Positions 25,071 to 37,412 of a stretch of DNA of 64,000 nt are shown in pieces. Both the position numbers and the translations under genes were made by a program. How positions within the stretch are numbered: the first letter of the stretch is position 1; each line of letters starts with the position of its first letter. The notes beneath the pieces are model-generated. The model had not been told where the DNA came from and searched no databases. It saw only the letters and a program-made list of their open reading frames with translations. Location: the NCBI RefSeq assembly GCF_030272615.1, contig NC_081412.1, positions 144,066,247-144,130,246 of the forward strand, written 5' to 3'. Source of the DNA: Cryptomeria japonica. Lineage: Eukaryota > Streptophyta > Pinopsida > Cupressales > Cupressaceae.

Positions 25071-25683
25071 ATTATAGCCTTGTGGGTATCTTGTGATAGT
25101 AGTCTTGTGAGCTTCATGTGAGTCATTAGTACCTTTTTGTATTTCCTTCTGTCTCTTGGGTCTGGATGATACCTCCTAGCACGAGGGGTGAACTTGATGG
25201 TACCACATGGTTGGGTGGAGTGCTATTCGTACCCATTGGGTTTCGGTTCATCCTACAACATGTACGTGATGGATTGTGGGAAGATTGAAGACTTTCTTTA
25301 TGTACTAGCTTTTTGTATCCACTCCATTGTTGTACTCATAGAGATTATATCCTTATGGATATTTTGTAATGTAAACAATGATCATATAATTATTCGCATG
25401 GCAATGTATTATGAACCATGTACCATGTAAATGACAGTGTTATTTTATTTGTAAAGTTTCATTATTCTTGTATGTATGGCTATGTTATTTTGAGTAACAT
25501 CGTTTTGGGGCCTTGAGGACTCTTGTTTGATTTTAAATGGTTTTTTTGTCATTATCTTGTATCATTATGATACTCATTGCACTTGTGTGGTTTAATTTTT
25601 TTATAATGTTTTTTTGTTTTTCGCATTTTTGTTGTTTATTATGTTTTTGTCCTCTGGGCCTCATAGTGGGGCATTACACAAGA

Positions 25684-27504
25684 CACCATTTGATATATTA
25701 ACATGCATCATACTCTATTATAGGCTAATAATACCTTATTTTGAGAAGTTTCTTAGCTAATACCATTCCACTAGTTTGGGCCCCATAAACAATATTATGT
25801 ACCTCTTGAAATGTGAGGTTAAATTCCATTTAATTTTAACATCACAACAAGGAACCATCATATCATTGACAATACAAAATCTCCTAGGAGAGTGCAATGG
25901 GATGCATGTTGAATGAAGGGGATGTATGTTGAATGAAGGGTTTGCATTGTTTTGTGTTAGATTGGGTGGTAGGGTTTTATCATGAAGGTATGTGTAGATA
26001 TTGTGGTACCATGGAGATTCAAGACCAACAAATTTGTAAATGAGTTTAGAGTTAGAAATGTCATTTGTTGGAACCAAGATTCATTTAACCACTAAATTAT
26101 ATCTTTGGTTATCTTGTGGCATGTTTAATAAATAATTAATCATAGCCATGACAAAATTAGTGTCTCAAATTCAAGTGTCTCAAAAGTAGTGTGTTTGTTT
26201 AGAGATGGTCTCAACCATAATAAGATGGAGGGTTTTAAATTTTACATTAGCAATCATCCATAAATTCTCTCCTTCTACTAGGTGGAATGGGCCTTTGAGG
26301 TGTCTACAAGTCTTCATTTCTTGACACATCTTATGATGCCAGATAATCATGATGTATGATGCACACTTTGTCTAGAGCAAACACATTTATGTATTTTTAT
26401 TCTAATACATATGAGGGTTGTCCCCTTGACAACACTTTTCTATAAAAAAAATTAAATATAGGTAAAAAACTCTTTTCAAACCATAATATTTTTTTCATTT
26501 GAGAATTAAATAGAGACGTATATTATTATAAATCTAAATACTACATACAATTTCATTTGGGGTGTTCATCAGATTCCCATTCCTTATATATTCTAATTTA
26601 ATTTGAAACTTGAAACACTTGCATTGTTATTACCACACATGTAATTTAGGAAGATTATTATGTTGGTAGTAAGTAAAAATATGAATCCCATGAAGTTTGG
26701 TGGAGGTAGAAGTGTGTTTAGAACTTAAATCTTGCCACCTTATTTGTTATCCTTAAATGAATAATGACAAAAAAAACTAGACAAAAAAAATTGTCATTTT
26801 GATGCTAAAATATCGTAATCAATCAAATTATTAATAATTAATTTTTAAAATAATTTTAGTTAAATAGTTTCCATCTTTACTTTAGAAAAGATAAATATTC
26901 TTAAATAGAAAAAAAACTTAAACTTCTAATTTGTTAAAAATACAATTACTCATAATTAATTAAACAAAAATGATAAAATAATATTATTAGTACTTGCCGT
27001 GTTGTCATTGTTTTTTGTTAACTTGTTATTATTAAAATGTTTCTCCACCAATTAAAATTATGAATTTTTTATTTTGATATATGTTTTTTAATTTTTATAA
27101 AGTTAAGATGCATACTTTTTAAGTTTCTAAATTATAGAAATTATTTTTCTCCAATCTAATTGGTTTGAAAAATTTACATCTTATTAGCGGATATCTAGAT
27201 GAATTGTTTTAGGCATTTTTTAGGTATGTTAAAATAATATTTAGCATGTTTAATTTTTCTTATCAAATTTATTTTACATATCCACCAAACAAATATTTAA
27301 CAAATTTTAAATCTGTTAAACTTTTTATATATATAAATTAATAATGTAGTACTAATATTTATAATAATAAATTAATAATGTAGTACTAATATTTATAATA
27401 ATAAATTAATAATTTTATAGAAATTTTTTCACAGATCCACTATTAATCAAATGTTGAGGTAAATTATTAGGTTTTAAAATATAAATGAATTAAAATGTAC
27501 AACT
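25684..27504. other. AT-rich gap
   Basis: No gene, RNA or element is recognised. A 34-bp unit (AAATTAATAATGTAGTACTA...) repeats about 2.3 times at 27335-27414. The short minus-strand frame at 25757-26077 has no recognisable domain. Confidence 0.55.
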
Positions 27505-27537
27505 TTTACTAATTAAAAAAGTGTGAAAAGTAAATAT

Positions 27538-28710
27538 GCCTCTGTTGTTTCCTTATCTGCGGTCTCCCCCAGTTTGACTCTGTCCGCCTCTCCCAATGCT
27601 TCCCACTCCCTGTCCAAGGGCAAAGGCAAAACCTCTGTTAAACGTAAATATATTGTCTTTGATGACAATTCATCCTGTGAGGATGCTGAGAATGACAATC
27701 CTTCCCTTGATTCTGAGGTTACAAGGAGATCCTCCAGATTGGCTTCCAAAAGCTGCAAAAAGAAGACCTCTGTGATAAAAAAATATTGACTTAGAGGAGG
27801 ACCCCATTGGGGACAAGGAGGGAGAGGACCCTAATACCATTATGGGGGCCCTTGATGGGGATGTTGTGGATGTGGATATGACTAGGGACCCCATGGTTCC
27901 GATCACTGTTGGTGTCGTCGACACGAGCAATTCTGAGATGCAAACCTATGACTCTGTTGATGTTAAGGATACGACCCCTATGAACATGGGCACTGAGGGT
28001 GTCATGGGTGAGGAAAATTCTGATAGCAAAACCCTGGACTTTGGTAACTTGGACCCGAATTTAAAGTGGGCGAAACGGGTGATGAACTCTCTTCCCTTCA
28101 TGGGCCTGGGTAATGATATTGATTGTTCCCCTGATGAAGATGTGGCCAAGGAGATGGATAAGACTATGGCTGACATGGCTGCTGTGAACCCCTAGGGTGT
28201 CCCTACTTTGGAGCAAATGGAAAAGTTGCGCACGGACGTGTTGGACATCACACACAGAATTGAGAACCTGGGCCTTGTGCTTGAATTGCAGGCTATCATG
28301 GACGATGTCAATCAGCTCAAGAGCAAGATGGAGGCCCGTGATGCCCAAATTGTGGGCCTTAACAAATTTTATATGTAGATTTTACATAGCTCGGCGCTCA
28401 CCCTCTCTCTGCTGAAGGAACACACTACGGACACAAGCAGAAGGCTAGGGACTTGTACAAGTTCCTCTCCCATGTATGGAGCAATGCCATTGATGTCACT
28501 GGGGTGCGAAAGGCGTCCCTGTAGTTTGTCTTTGTATTTTCTGCTGTTGTTTTTTATTTCTAAGACTTGGTCTCTTTTTGCTGTTAGTTGTTGTTAATGC
28601 TGTTATAGTGCTATTTTCGCACTATGGTCTCGTTTATTAGTTCTGTTATGTAAAGGGTCAGTGCCCTAGTTCTCACTGCTTTTTTAATAAAAAACATAAT
28701 ATATTTTATT
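27538..28710 (+). pseudogene. Retroposon-like insert, possibly LINE-derived
   Basis: A GC-richer island in very AT-rich DNA. One reading frame, with in-frame stops, runs from about 27842 to 28470. It is Asp/Met-rich at first (DVVDVDMTRD), then heptad-like (MEKLRTDVLDITHRIENLGL and VNQLKSKMEARDAQIVGLNK). A Ser/Lys-rich frame precedes it at 27523-27789 (VTRRSSRLASKSCKKK). The 3' part (28520-28690) is T-rich and ends AAAGGGTCAGTGCCCT...TTTTTAATAAAAAAC, like a plant LINE or mRNA 3' end. An uninterrupted relative of the insertion site lies at about 28975-29020, so this appears to be an insertion. No reverse transcriptase is present. A captured-gene copy is the alternative. Confidence 0.42.
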
Positions 28711-29093
28711 AATAGCTATGAAGTGAATATAATCATATTAAATATGATTACATAATTATAAATATAAATATAATAATTTTTTATTTTAAAATAATAATTA
28801 ATAAGTTAATATTATATTTTTAAATAAATAAATTTATATAAGATACAATTTTAACTTCTTAAATTAAAATTATTATAATTTATCATTATAAGTATTTTAA
28901 TCAATTAAACTATAAATTTAACTAAACTAAATTATTTAAAAAAAAATTGTTGTACACAAATAAATATTATAATACTAATAAAAAAGTGAGAAAAGTAAAT
29001 GACATGGTAAATATAATCATATTAAAATGGATTATGTAATTATAAATATAATAATTTTAGTATAGAAGATAATAATATATATTAGCAAACCCG

Positions 29094-29236
29094 TAATACT
29101 TGTAGCAAAAACCCCTCAGAATAACACATTAACATTGTCCCACAAAGAGGGGAAGACCTGTATGCTTGTAGCAAAAAAACCTGTATACTTGTAGCAAAAA
29201 CCCCTCAGAATAACACATTAACATTGTCCCAAACAA
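29094..29236 (+). repeat. Short direct repeat, about 58 bp, two copies
   Basis: TACTTGTAGCAAAAACCCCT and the following TCAGAATAACACATTAACAT occur at about 29097-29150 and again at about 29182-29236. This lies inside the 190-bp segment that interrupts AT-rich copy 2. Confidence 0.8.
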
Positions 29237-29339
29237 AGGAGAATAAAATAAGCTAGATAGCCATGTGATTAGTTTGTACATGTAAAATTATTATAATTTA
29301 TGATAATAAGTATTTTGATCAATTATATTATAATTATAT

Positions 29340-30640
29340 TATAACTCTAGTTTTAATTAATTATTTTTAATTTATAATCATTTAATAATTTTAGCTAAAT
29401 AATTATTAATTAAGATTATTATAATCTTAATAATGAATTATAATCTTAATTTTCTATAAGAATTAAATTATAATTATAATTTTAGTTATTATTAAATATT
29501 ATAATTATCATTAAAGTAAAAATTAAGATTTAATAATAATTATTGGACTATTATAACTATTGGTAATAATAATTATGGTTATAACTATTGGACTAGAGTA
29601 CGAATAATTTTAATAAATTTAAAAACTGAAAATTAATTATTTTGTCAATAAATCTTGTTGGTGAAGTTGAGAGGTTCTCAATGAATGCTCCAACACCATA
29701 AAAAACAAGTGTCACATAGTGGCTAGTACTTGCCTTGTTTTTAGTATAGCTTTAATAATAATTATGATTTAATTTTAATAATGATTATATTTTAAAAATT
29801 ATAATAATTAAGTTAAAAAATTAAACATAATTAGTTCATAATAATTAAAATTTTACTAGAAAAAATAATATAAATTAAAGAAATCCTAATAAATTTTTAA
29901 TTTCACAAAATAAAGTTAAATAATTGAAATAGTTTTAGATTTAAATCTATTTTAAAAACTAAAATATAATAAACAAAACTATATAAAAAATTAAATATTA
30001 AGAAAAATTAAAATTAATAATAAATAACAATAATCTTGAAATTATTATTATAAATATATATCCCTTAAAGTTTTATACAATTTTATACTTTTATTATTTG
30101 ATTTGATTATAGATCTATTTATGTAGGCATAAAAAAAAGTTCTTTATGCACATAAAATATGATTTATAATGTTTTATAATGTTGGTTTAAAATATATTTC
30201 ATGCAAATTTAAAAAACAGAAAGAAAATGTAAATTTTTTTCAAGCACATCATTCATAGAAAAACTTAATTCTGAAAAAGTTATTTCTCAAGTAAAAATTA
30301 CTAAATTTAAAACCGTTAACACAAATTTAATTAAATCATATATGATATAAATGATATAAATGTTTAATTTAAATTTAATTAAATCATATATGATATAAAT
30401 GATATAAATGTTTAATTTAATTAATTCATTGCAAAAGTATTGCCTAATGAACAGCTCCAACATCATAAAAGACGAAGCGACAATTATGATTTCATAGATA
30501 AAGCTGATTGTGACTTCATATATAAAATAATCTTCCATAAAAAAAATTAAAATTATTTTTCTAATAATAAATATATTTAATTAAAATATATATATGGCTT
30601 CCTAAACTACTACATTAAAAACATCGCTCAACATTTACCT
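29340..30640. other. Very AT-rich gap with a 48-bp tandem repeat
   Basis: No coding sequence is supported. At 30323-30418 a 48-bp unit starting AAATTTAATTAAATCATATA is repeated twice without visible differences. The minus-strand frame over it (30287-30538) is an artefact of the repeat. Confidence 0.6.
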
Positions 30641-30849
30641 GTAGTAAGAACTTACATGCTTCTAGATGAGTCTTCCCTGGTCACGGCATCCATTTAAACG
30701 TATCGAGGAATCTTTTTTGTGTTTTCTTTCACTAGCTACCCGCTTTCATTCGATTATTGGATATGTTCGTATGTGTGGTTTTAAATGTTAAACAGGCTTA
30801 GACACATACCTTTTTCCTCGCTCACCTTGTTGGGCCTGATCTCTTAGCC

Positions 30850-31099
30850 ATGGCCATGTTTCCCACAATCTTCTCTTCGTCTTCTTCTCTACGTTTCTGC
30901 ACACCCATCTATTGTAGTAATAATGACAGTTTTTTCTATTACAGGGGTCCATCTCACTACAGGCTTAGTATGGCTACATTGCAATTTAATAGTAGACGAT
31001 TAAGGCCATTAATGGGCAGGCATCAGCAAGGATTCAGTTCTCGCCGAGTTGTCATGTCTGCAGTTGCAACAAATGAGGACGAGGTAGAAAAATCTGCAG
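30850..31099 (+). CDS. Probable first exon of a host gene for a plastid-targeted protein
   Basis: ATG at 30850 lies in a good plant context (AGCCATGGCC). The first 70 or so residues are rich in Ser, Arg and Tyr and almost free of acidic residues (MAMFPTIFSSSSSLRF, then SRRLRPLMGRHQQGFSSRRV). This is the composition of a chloroplast transit peptide. RRVVMSAVA is a likely processing area, followed by a change to acidic ATNEDEVEKSA. A splice donor CAG|GTGGGT falls at 31099/31100. Without splicing, the frame reads on to 31260 into sequence that does not look like protein. The mature protein is not visible and I cannot name the gene. Later exons may lie beyond the window or behind the insertions. 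The 200 bases upstream (30640-30849) have a mixed promoter-like composition but no clear TATA box. An old gene fragment is the alternative. Confidence 0.55.
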
Positions 31100-31197
31100 G
31101 TGGGTTTCTGAGTTATATGCCCCTGCAATGCATTTCAATGCTAGGATTGGTTGGTTTGTTGCTCCACACCATATTTGGAAAGTATTTAGGAAACATG

Positions 31198-32111
31198 GAG
31201 TTTGAATTTTCACCACATTTCTTGAATTATCGATTTAGGACTGTAATATTTGTAACCTAGAATTGCTAGTGTCATATTCCATTTTGGGTAATGACTGCCT
31301 TAGGCATTTCTGGGAAGGAAGCATTGTGTAGTATGATCCAGAATATGCTGTGGTTTATTTCAATCTGTGCTAATGACCATCTTAGTCATTTGTGACATGG
31401 AAGCATTGTATATTATGATCCAAATTTATGGTGCGTTAATGTCAACTTGTTTGAGTTCTCTCAACCTATTCTGGATTATTTAGTGATTGGAGGATTTCAT
31501 TTCATCATGTTTCTTGGTGCATATTGTGAAGGGCGTGGATTAGGATATGAATATGGTAGTCCCAATAATAGTCACAAGGTTCCAAAAGTTGTGTTCAAGA
31601 AGGAGAAACCTTTGGCAAGGTTTTTAAGGATATTAAAAAGGTTTGAAGCTATATGAGTTTGAATTTTCACCACATTTCTTGAATTATCGATTTAGGACTG
31701 TAATATTTGTAACCTAGAATTGCTAGTGTCATATTCCATTTTGGGTAATGACTGCCTTAGGCATTTCTGGTACGGAAGCATTGTGTAGTATGATCCAGAA
31801 TATGCTGTGGTTTATTTCAATCTGTGCTAATGACCATCTTAGACATTTGTGACATGGAAGCATTGTATATTATGATCCAAAGTTATGGTGCGTTAATGTC
31901 AACTTGTTTGAGTTCTCTCAACCTATTCTGGATTATTTAGTGATTGGAGGATTTCATTTCATCATGTTTCTTGGTGCATATTGTGATGGGCGTGGATTAC
32001 GATATGAATATGGTAGTCCCAATAACAGTCACAAGGTTCCAAAAGTTGTGTTCAAGAAGCATAAATTTTTGGCAAGGTTTTTAAGGATATTAAAAAGGTT
32101 TGAAGCTATAC
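31198..32111 (+). repeat. Recent 457-bp tandem duplication
   Basis: 31198-31654 and 31655-32111 are about 98% identical by eye. Each copy holds a short open frame (FEFSQPILDYLVIGGFHFIM) at 31447-31656 and 31904-32140 with no recognised domain. It lies about 100 bases downstream of the candidate exon's splice donor, so probably within the first intron. Confidence 0.93.
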
Positions 32112-35100
32112 AACATATAAGATTATGCGTAATTCTATAATTAAAACACAAAATTTAGTATATTGGAAATAATTCAATGTCCAGTGGGCATAGCAATTCA
32201 AAATATTATAGATCATCACCATCATAGAATGTTTGGATTAATATTTAGAATGGCAATAGCTCTTGATCTCTGTAGTCTAGGTCCTGGTGCCCCTTTCCTC
32301 TAAAATAACAAATTAAACATCTTTGAAATCTTGATCCAATGCATCTGGACTGCCTCTACTGATGTAGTTTCTAAATTTATTCGTTCACCATGTTTTTCAA
32401 AGCAAACGGGCAGCTGCAGAACGTAACTCAAATCATTCACACAACTAGTGCCAAAATCCTGGTGGAATTTGTTTGCATATCTATTACAATATTAGATTTT
32501 GAGTCTATGTGCTCATTGATCTCAAACTCTGTGGGCTGACCATGAGCAAGAAATGAGAGATGTTATGAGTGTGTGCTGAAAAACAGAGGTTTCCTGCCAA
32601 ATGATGGCTGGTGTCAGAGTCAGTGAATTGACCAAAATTTGGAAGTTTCTGTCAAATTGAACCATCAAAAAGATTTTAGGTTCGGTGAATCTCTATGATG
32701 ATCAAGCTGAACCTTGTGACTATGGCCAGCATCCTTAAAGCATCTCTGACAATCCTTGGGATGCTCTTTCATTTGCTGCGACAATAAACCCCAATGACCA
32801 ATGACAGATGTTTGGCATATTTTCCAATTTTGACTGTAAGAAATCAATGAAATAGGAAAGGCAACAACATAGATCCTAAACTGGAGGATTGTACTACAAG
32901 AAAAGTAGGACATTTTTGTGGCCTGACTGAACTTCAATCAGATTGATATTCTTAAATATTCAGTTTGACTTGCACCTACATTCTTGCATTTGTGTCTAGC
33001 ATTGACTCCAAAATATGTGCTATTGTTGCTCTGTTTTTCAGACCCAAGAAAAGCATTACAAGCACACAGAGTTGTGTGTCAAGATGCTACCAGAAGTGAT
33101 GCAGAGTCCACAGGGAACTAGTGGATTTCCTATCCCACAACCCACAATCCTATCCAATACTCCTTTTCCTCACCCAACCACCCTACCAAGGTGATCACTC
33201 AACACCCTCCAATCTCCTTGTTACAACTTCTCACATCAAATGTCCAACTTGGACTCCTACCCATTGATCACAATCCTTGATCTATGAGGCTCCAACCTTC
33301 CAAACATATATGGGATGGACTAGGGACTCCCTTCCACCATCCTATGGCCCTAAGAACCCAAACCAACTCAATTTCAACACCAATTTGTGATAGACACACT
33401 CCCAAGGGTGATTTACCCAATTAGGATCCAATTGGCTACTAGCCCTAGGTTTCCGGTTTTCCTCCCTTATCTCCAAATCTTCCCAAACAACCTATGGAAC
33501 AGGTTGCAGTTTTGAGTACCCTATTGGGGCTTACATAACATATGTCAAAATAGGGTTCTGTACCTACAAACAAGGGTCAACAATATTGACTGTCCTGTTA
33601 GGTCTAATGTGGCAATTAGGCCACTTTCACAAAGCAAGTGTACTGAATTGGATTAATACTCCTGATCCAATGATTGTTTTGGGTCTGCACACATCCCTAA
33701 ACACCAATTCCACTGTTACTTGGCCTGGTCCATCCACATACCCTTCCTTCCAACTTGTTTTCCATTCACCCGGAACCAGTCACATGAGGATGCCTGGTTC
33801 TTCAATGACCATTCCTCCTTCCTCCAGGACTTTCCCTGCCAAAATCCTCCAGAGTCCTATAATACACACTTGTCCCTGACTTCCCACCAAAGGCCGCGAA
33901 ATTCCATGGATGGAAAGTCAGGATGAAGCCATGTGAAGCCAAAACCCTAGATAGGCGAGTTGAAGCCATGTGAAGCCAAAACCCTAGATAGGCGAGGGTT
34001 TCTGAACTGTTTCTACAAAATCAAGTGGATGTCACAGAATTTTGCACCACGTTGCACCAAACCAGAAACAAATGGAAGCTAACTCTCTATGCTATCCACA
34101 CAAGTGCATTACACTTCTTGACCAATCCGTACAGTCAGGTTATGAGGGTCAGAACAGTGAAAATGACAGGAAATCTGTTTTGTTTGTATTCATTCACATT
34201 CAAAACTTCATCACAACACCAACAACCAACATCAACCCCTCCTTCTCGACCATCAAAGACATATATGGTCATTCAACAACCCACACAACTGCCATCCAAC
34301 CAAAATTCAAACTAAGTGACCATTGGAGGCGAGTTGTTTGCCCAATTCCATGTTGTCAACCTAATGACAACGTTGACAACATTAGCAACATTTACATTTG
34401 GGCACCGAACCAATACATAGATGCCTTCCAATGATGAATGACATATTAAATCATCTTAGAGGACCTACCCAATCCATCCTAAACATCCTACTGACCTTTT
34501 GGCCAGATTTGACCATGATGGCTTATACATGCCAAGCAGGATCAATGGTCTTACAAATGGGTCCAAAGCAATCCCAATCAACACAAAGTGGTCCTATGGA
34601 CCTTATTACATTGAAGATGACTTGTGATCCATCATGAGTCCCTCTGAGCCTTCCATTAGCCATGCTGACATGCTGTCAAGGTGCTCCTGCACCAGGAAGC
34701 AACTAATAGTATAGTTTGCTCTGACACCTCTTGATAAACCTTTTAAGAGTTTCACTCTATAATTTAACACTCTCGAGGGTTTCCTAATTCGTGGTGAAAA
34801 ATAACAAAATCAACTGTCATGCAATATGATACTTCCATAAAGTTGAAGCCAAGATTTTGTTTCTCAAGAACTCACAGATTTGTGAAATCTATAGTTGCAC
34901 TCAACTGTTTTGCACAGGGAATATTGCACAGTATTTTTAACTCATTGCACATAGAATAAAGATTTCGTAGACAATAAAATAACTATGCAGCCTGCTGTAC
35001 GATGTGATTATTCCATTTCCAAATCCTTGTATTATATTATCCGATCTTAAACATCTGTTCCATTTGGTTACATTGAATCTTTAATTTCAGCTTTCTGTCT

Positions 35101-35900
35101 CTGTTTTCTGAAATAAAGTATGAATAGCACATTTTAGGAAAACAAATATCTGAATCTCTTTTTTTCCTTTGATTAGCGAATTCTGGGCTTAACCAGACCC
35201 AGCCGATGGGACCACATAATGGGGGTCACATCCCCAGAATTTCAAATGTCCACCATCGGACTCAAACATGGGATTTCCAAAGAAACAAACAAGAGACAAA
35301 CCCTTGAACCATGTACTGTTGTGTGGAACTAAAATCTTTCTAGTATCTATTATTACTATTTTTTTTCCCCTTAAAATGCATGTATCCAGTCTTAGATTTA
35401 ATGTTTTCATTTGTGATAGCCGTACCCATCTTATGTTTGCAATCGCACCTGCCTGGTTAGTTACTTTGCATAACCCAAGTCTATTTACCCTAGTACTTCT
35501 CCTTTATAGCTGATTGTGCTTTCTGAGTTACATTAACCTTGGTTTGATTATCTTGTGGATGTCAATCTTTCCTTCTTTCTTTCTTTCTTAGATTCATGAT
35601 GATATGACTATTTCACTGTGAGCATACATTATCTTATGGCCATGCAAATATTTTTATGCACATCAAAGTTGAGTGATCATATGGCCGAGTTTGATGGTGT
35701 TTATCTTTCAAAAACAATTTTATTATTCCAGAATGAGTAGTTTTTTACTTGATTTTTTCTTTAATTGTATTAATTTTTTTTCATGAAATTGCTTAACTTT
35801 TGGTATGTCACCATTATCCATCTTGGAAAGCATTTCAGGGAGGCAATTGTTGCTTGTGTTACAGTGTATTGATGGGTTTTCCAGCTTTTGAAAATATATG
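32112..35900. other. Gap: intron-like or intergenic DNA
   Basis: No gene is supported. 33060-34700 is rich in C and A on the plus strand with several short frames (for example 34042-34434) that show no domain. It may be a decayed repeat. A 37-bp unit TGAAGCCATGTGAAGCCAAA... is repeated at 33924-33960 and 33961-33996. From 34700 the plus strand is T-rich, as in plant introns. Confidence 0.5.
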
Positions 35901-36445
35901 ATCTCTCTAGATTATGGTTTTCTTTCACAGTTGTATATTTAATAATGTATTTTACTTGATCTTTTTATTAGTTTCATTATAACTGAAAGTTGCCTGTGAT
36001 TTCTGGCCTAATTGTTTATACTGCTCATTTCTTTTATGACATTGATTTGTCTTTCAGAGGAGTTATGTTGAAAATTTTCTTAGTTTTCTTTAACAACTAA
36101 TCTCTCTAGTTTATGGTTTTCCTTTAGCCGTACATGATTTTACTTGATTCCTTATCAATTTCATTGTAAGTGTAAGTTCATCTTTGATTGATTTCTTGTC
36201 TAATTGTTTATAATTCTCATGTTATTATTGATATTGATTTATCTATTAGAGCAGTTATTTTGACAATTTGCTTAGCTTTCTTACAAAATTATGTGTTTAT
36301 GGTTTTCATTATTTGTTGTACATTTATTTTACATGATCCCATGTCAGTTTCATTGTAAACAACGTTATCTGTGATTTTTTGTGTAACTCTTTAATGCTAT
36401 GAATGTCTTTTATGACTTTGATTTGTCTTATAAAAGAGTTATATA
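35901..36445 (+). repeat. T-rich repeat of about 190 bp, three diverged copies
   Basis: Copies start near 35901, 36100 and 36286 and share TTTATGGTTTTC, TGATTT-T-TGT--AATT and TTGATTTGTCT-like blocks in the same order. They are diverged and noncoding. Confidence 0.65.
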
Positions 36446-37412
36446 GATGCACGTCCTTTGGGTTTAAAATTCTGTTCATATTTCTTTTTTCTTTGTGCAC
36501 AGATAATTTGCATGTATAATGAACTGCTGTTCTGTGAACTTATGCTAGTAGATATTATAAAATGCAGGTGCTTTGATCCCGAGAAATTCTGACTTGTCGA
36601 CTCTAGGAATCATCTGAAGTAGCATATGTATCATTTGTAGAATGTCCTATGCTGCTTGAATTATGAGAAGTGACATTTGCTTTGAAGTGCTCCTCCTCTG
36701 ATATTGTAACAAACTTGAATTTAGAGGCTGCACAAAAGTTCAATTATGATGTGAGTGTGTTATACCTTGCAAATTGTTGAGTTGATTTGGAATGCATAAA
36801 AAGACGTTTTAATCTAGCTTACCGGGTTCGCCTCCACACCCCCCTAGTTCGGGTCCATTACGGTCTGGGTCCCTTTTTTGGGTCCGGTCCGGCCTTGGTT
36901 CAAATTTCCCAAAGGGGGTTTGACCTGGTTCGAACCCGGGTGGACCAAGATCGAACCAGGTCGAACCCGGGCGGACCCAAGTCGATCCCGGACGGCTGGG
37001 CGACCCAAAACGGGTTTTTTAATGCAATTTTTTTTTTTTTTTGAAATCCGCCATTTAGAAAGTCAATTTTATACCCTAAAAGTGACTTCTAAAACATAAT
37101 CTTGGCTCATTTCTCCTCATTTGTGTTGCAAACAAAAGTTTTTTGATAGCAGGTTGAAGAAAGGGTGAACAAAGTTTGGCTTCCAAGATCAAATAGGAGG
37201 AGTTGAAGACTGATTTTTGAAGCTTCAACAAGCATTACAGGATCATTTCCATACATTTGCAAGCTCCCATTGGCTACAAGAGGTAGGTTTTTTAACATTT
37301 TTTCCAACTATTTTTGTTTCACAAATTGTCAAACATGAAACATTAATTGTTTTTCATTATTTTGTTTTTGTTTTTGAATATGTTTATGTTATTTCTTGCC
37401 ATAGGAACTAGA

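Larger units (their letters stand above)
11266..25678 (+). mobile_element. Unit F1: long single LTR-like unit, split by two later insertions
   Basis: It begins TGTAATGCCCC at 11266, ends GGGGCATTACA at 25678 and is flanked on both sides by CAAGA (11261-11265 and 25679-25683). Two later insertions split it: element B (13320-20091) and unit F2 (21145-25070). Without them about 3.7 kb remains (11266-13319, 20097-21144, 25076-25678). That remainder has no long coding frame and no internal copy of its own ends, so I read it as a solo LTR of a family with a very long LTR. A complete non-coding element is the alternative. The 5-bp duplication and TG...CA ends argue for integrase-type insertion. Confidence 0.75.
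27505..29335 (+). repeat. AT-rich tandem duplication, one copy interrupted
   Basis: CTAATTAAAAAAGTGTGAAA (27510 on) and the related 28974-29000 block begin two copies of one AT-rich unit. Their continuations, TATAATCATATTAAA-like (28726 and 29013) and TTATTATAATTTAT (28869 and 29283), also match. Copy 1 is split by the insert at 27538-28710, and copy 2 by about 190 bp at 29085-29275. Confidence 0.6.

Noticed and set aside
11266-25678. TIR DNA transposon, because of TGTAATGCCCC/GGGGCATTACA
   Set aside because: The 5-bp duplication and TG...CA ends fit LTR biology better. No transposase, and related unit F2 has only short end complementarity.
33586-34637. Several overlapping plus-strand frames up to 130 codons
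   Set aside because: C/A-rich DNA with few stops by composition. Frames overlap one another and show no domain.
37347-37412. Earlier in-frame ATG of the hAT-1 frame
   Set aside because: The upstream 22 residues are hydrophobic intron-like translation and a splice acceptor ends at 37404. The start at 37413 fits the family.
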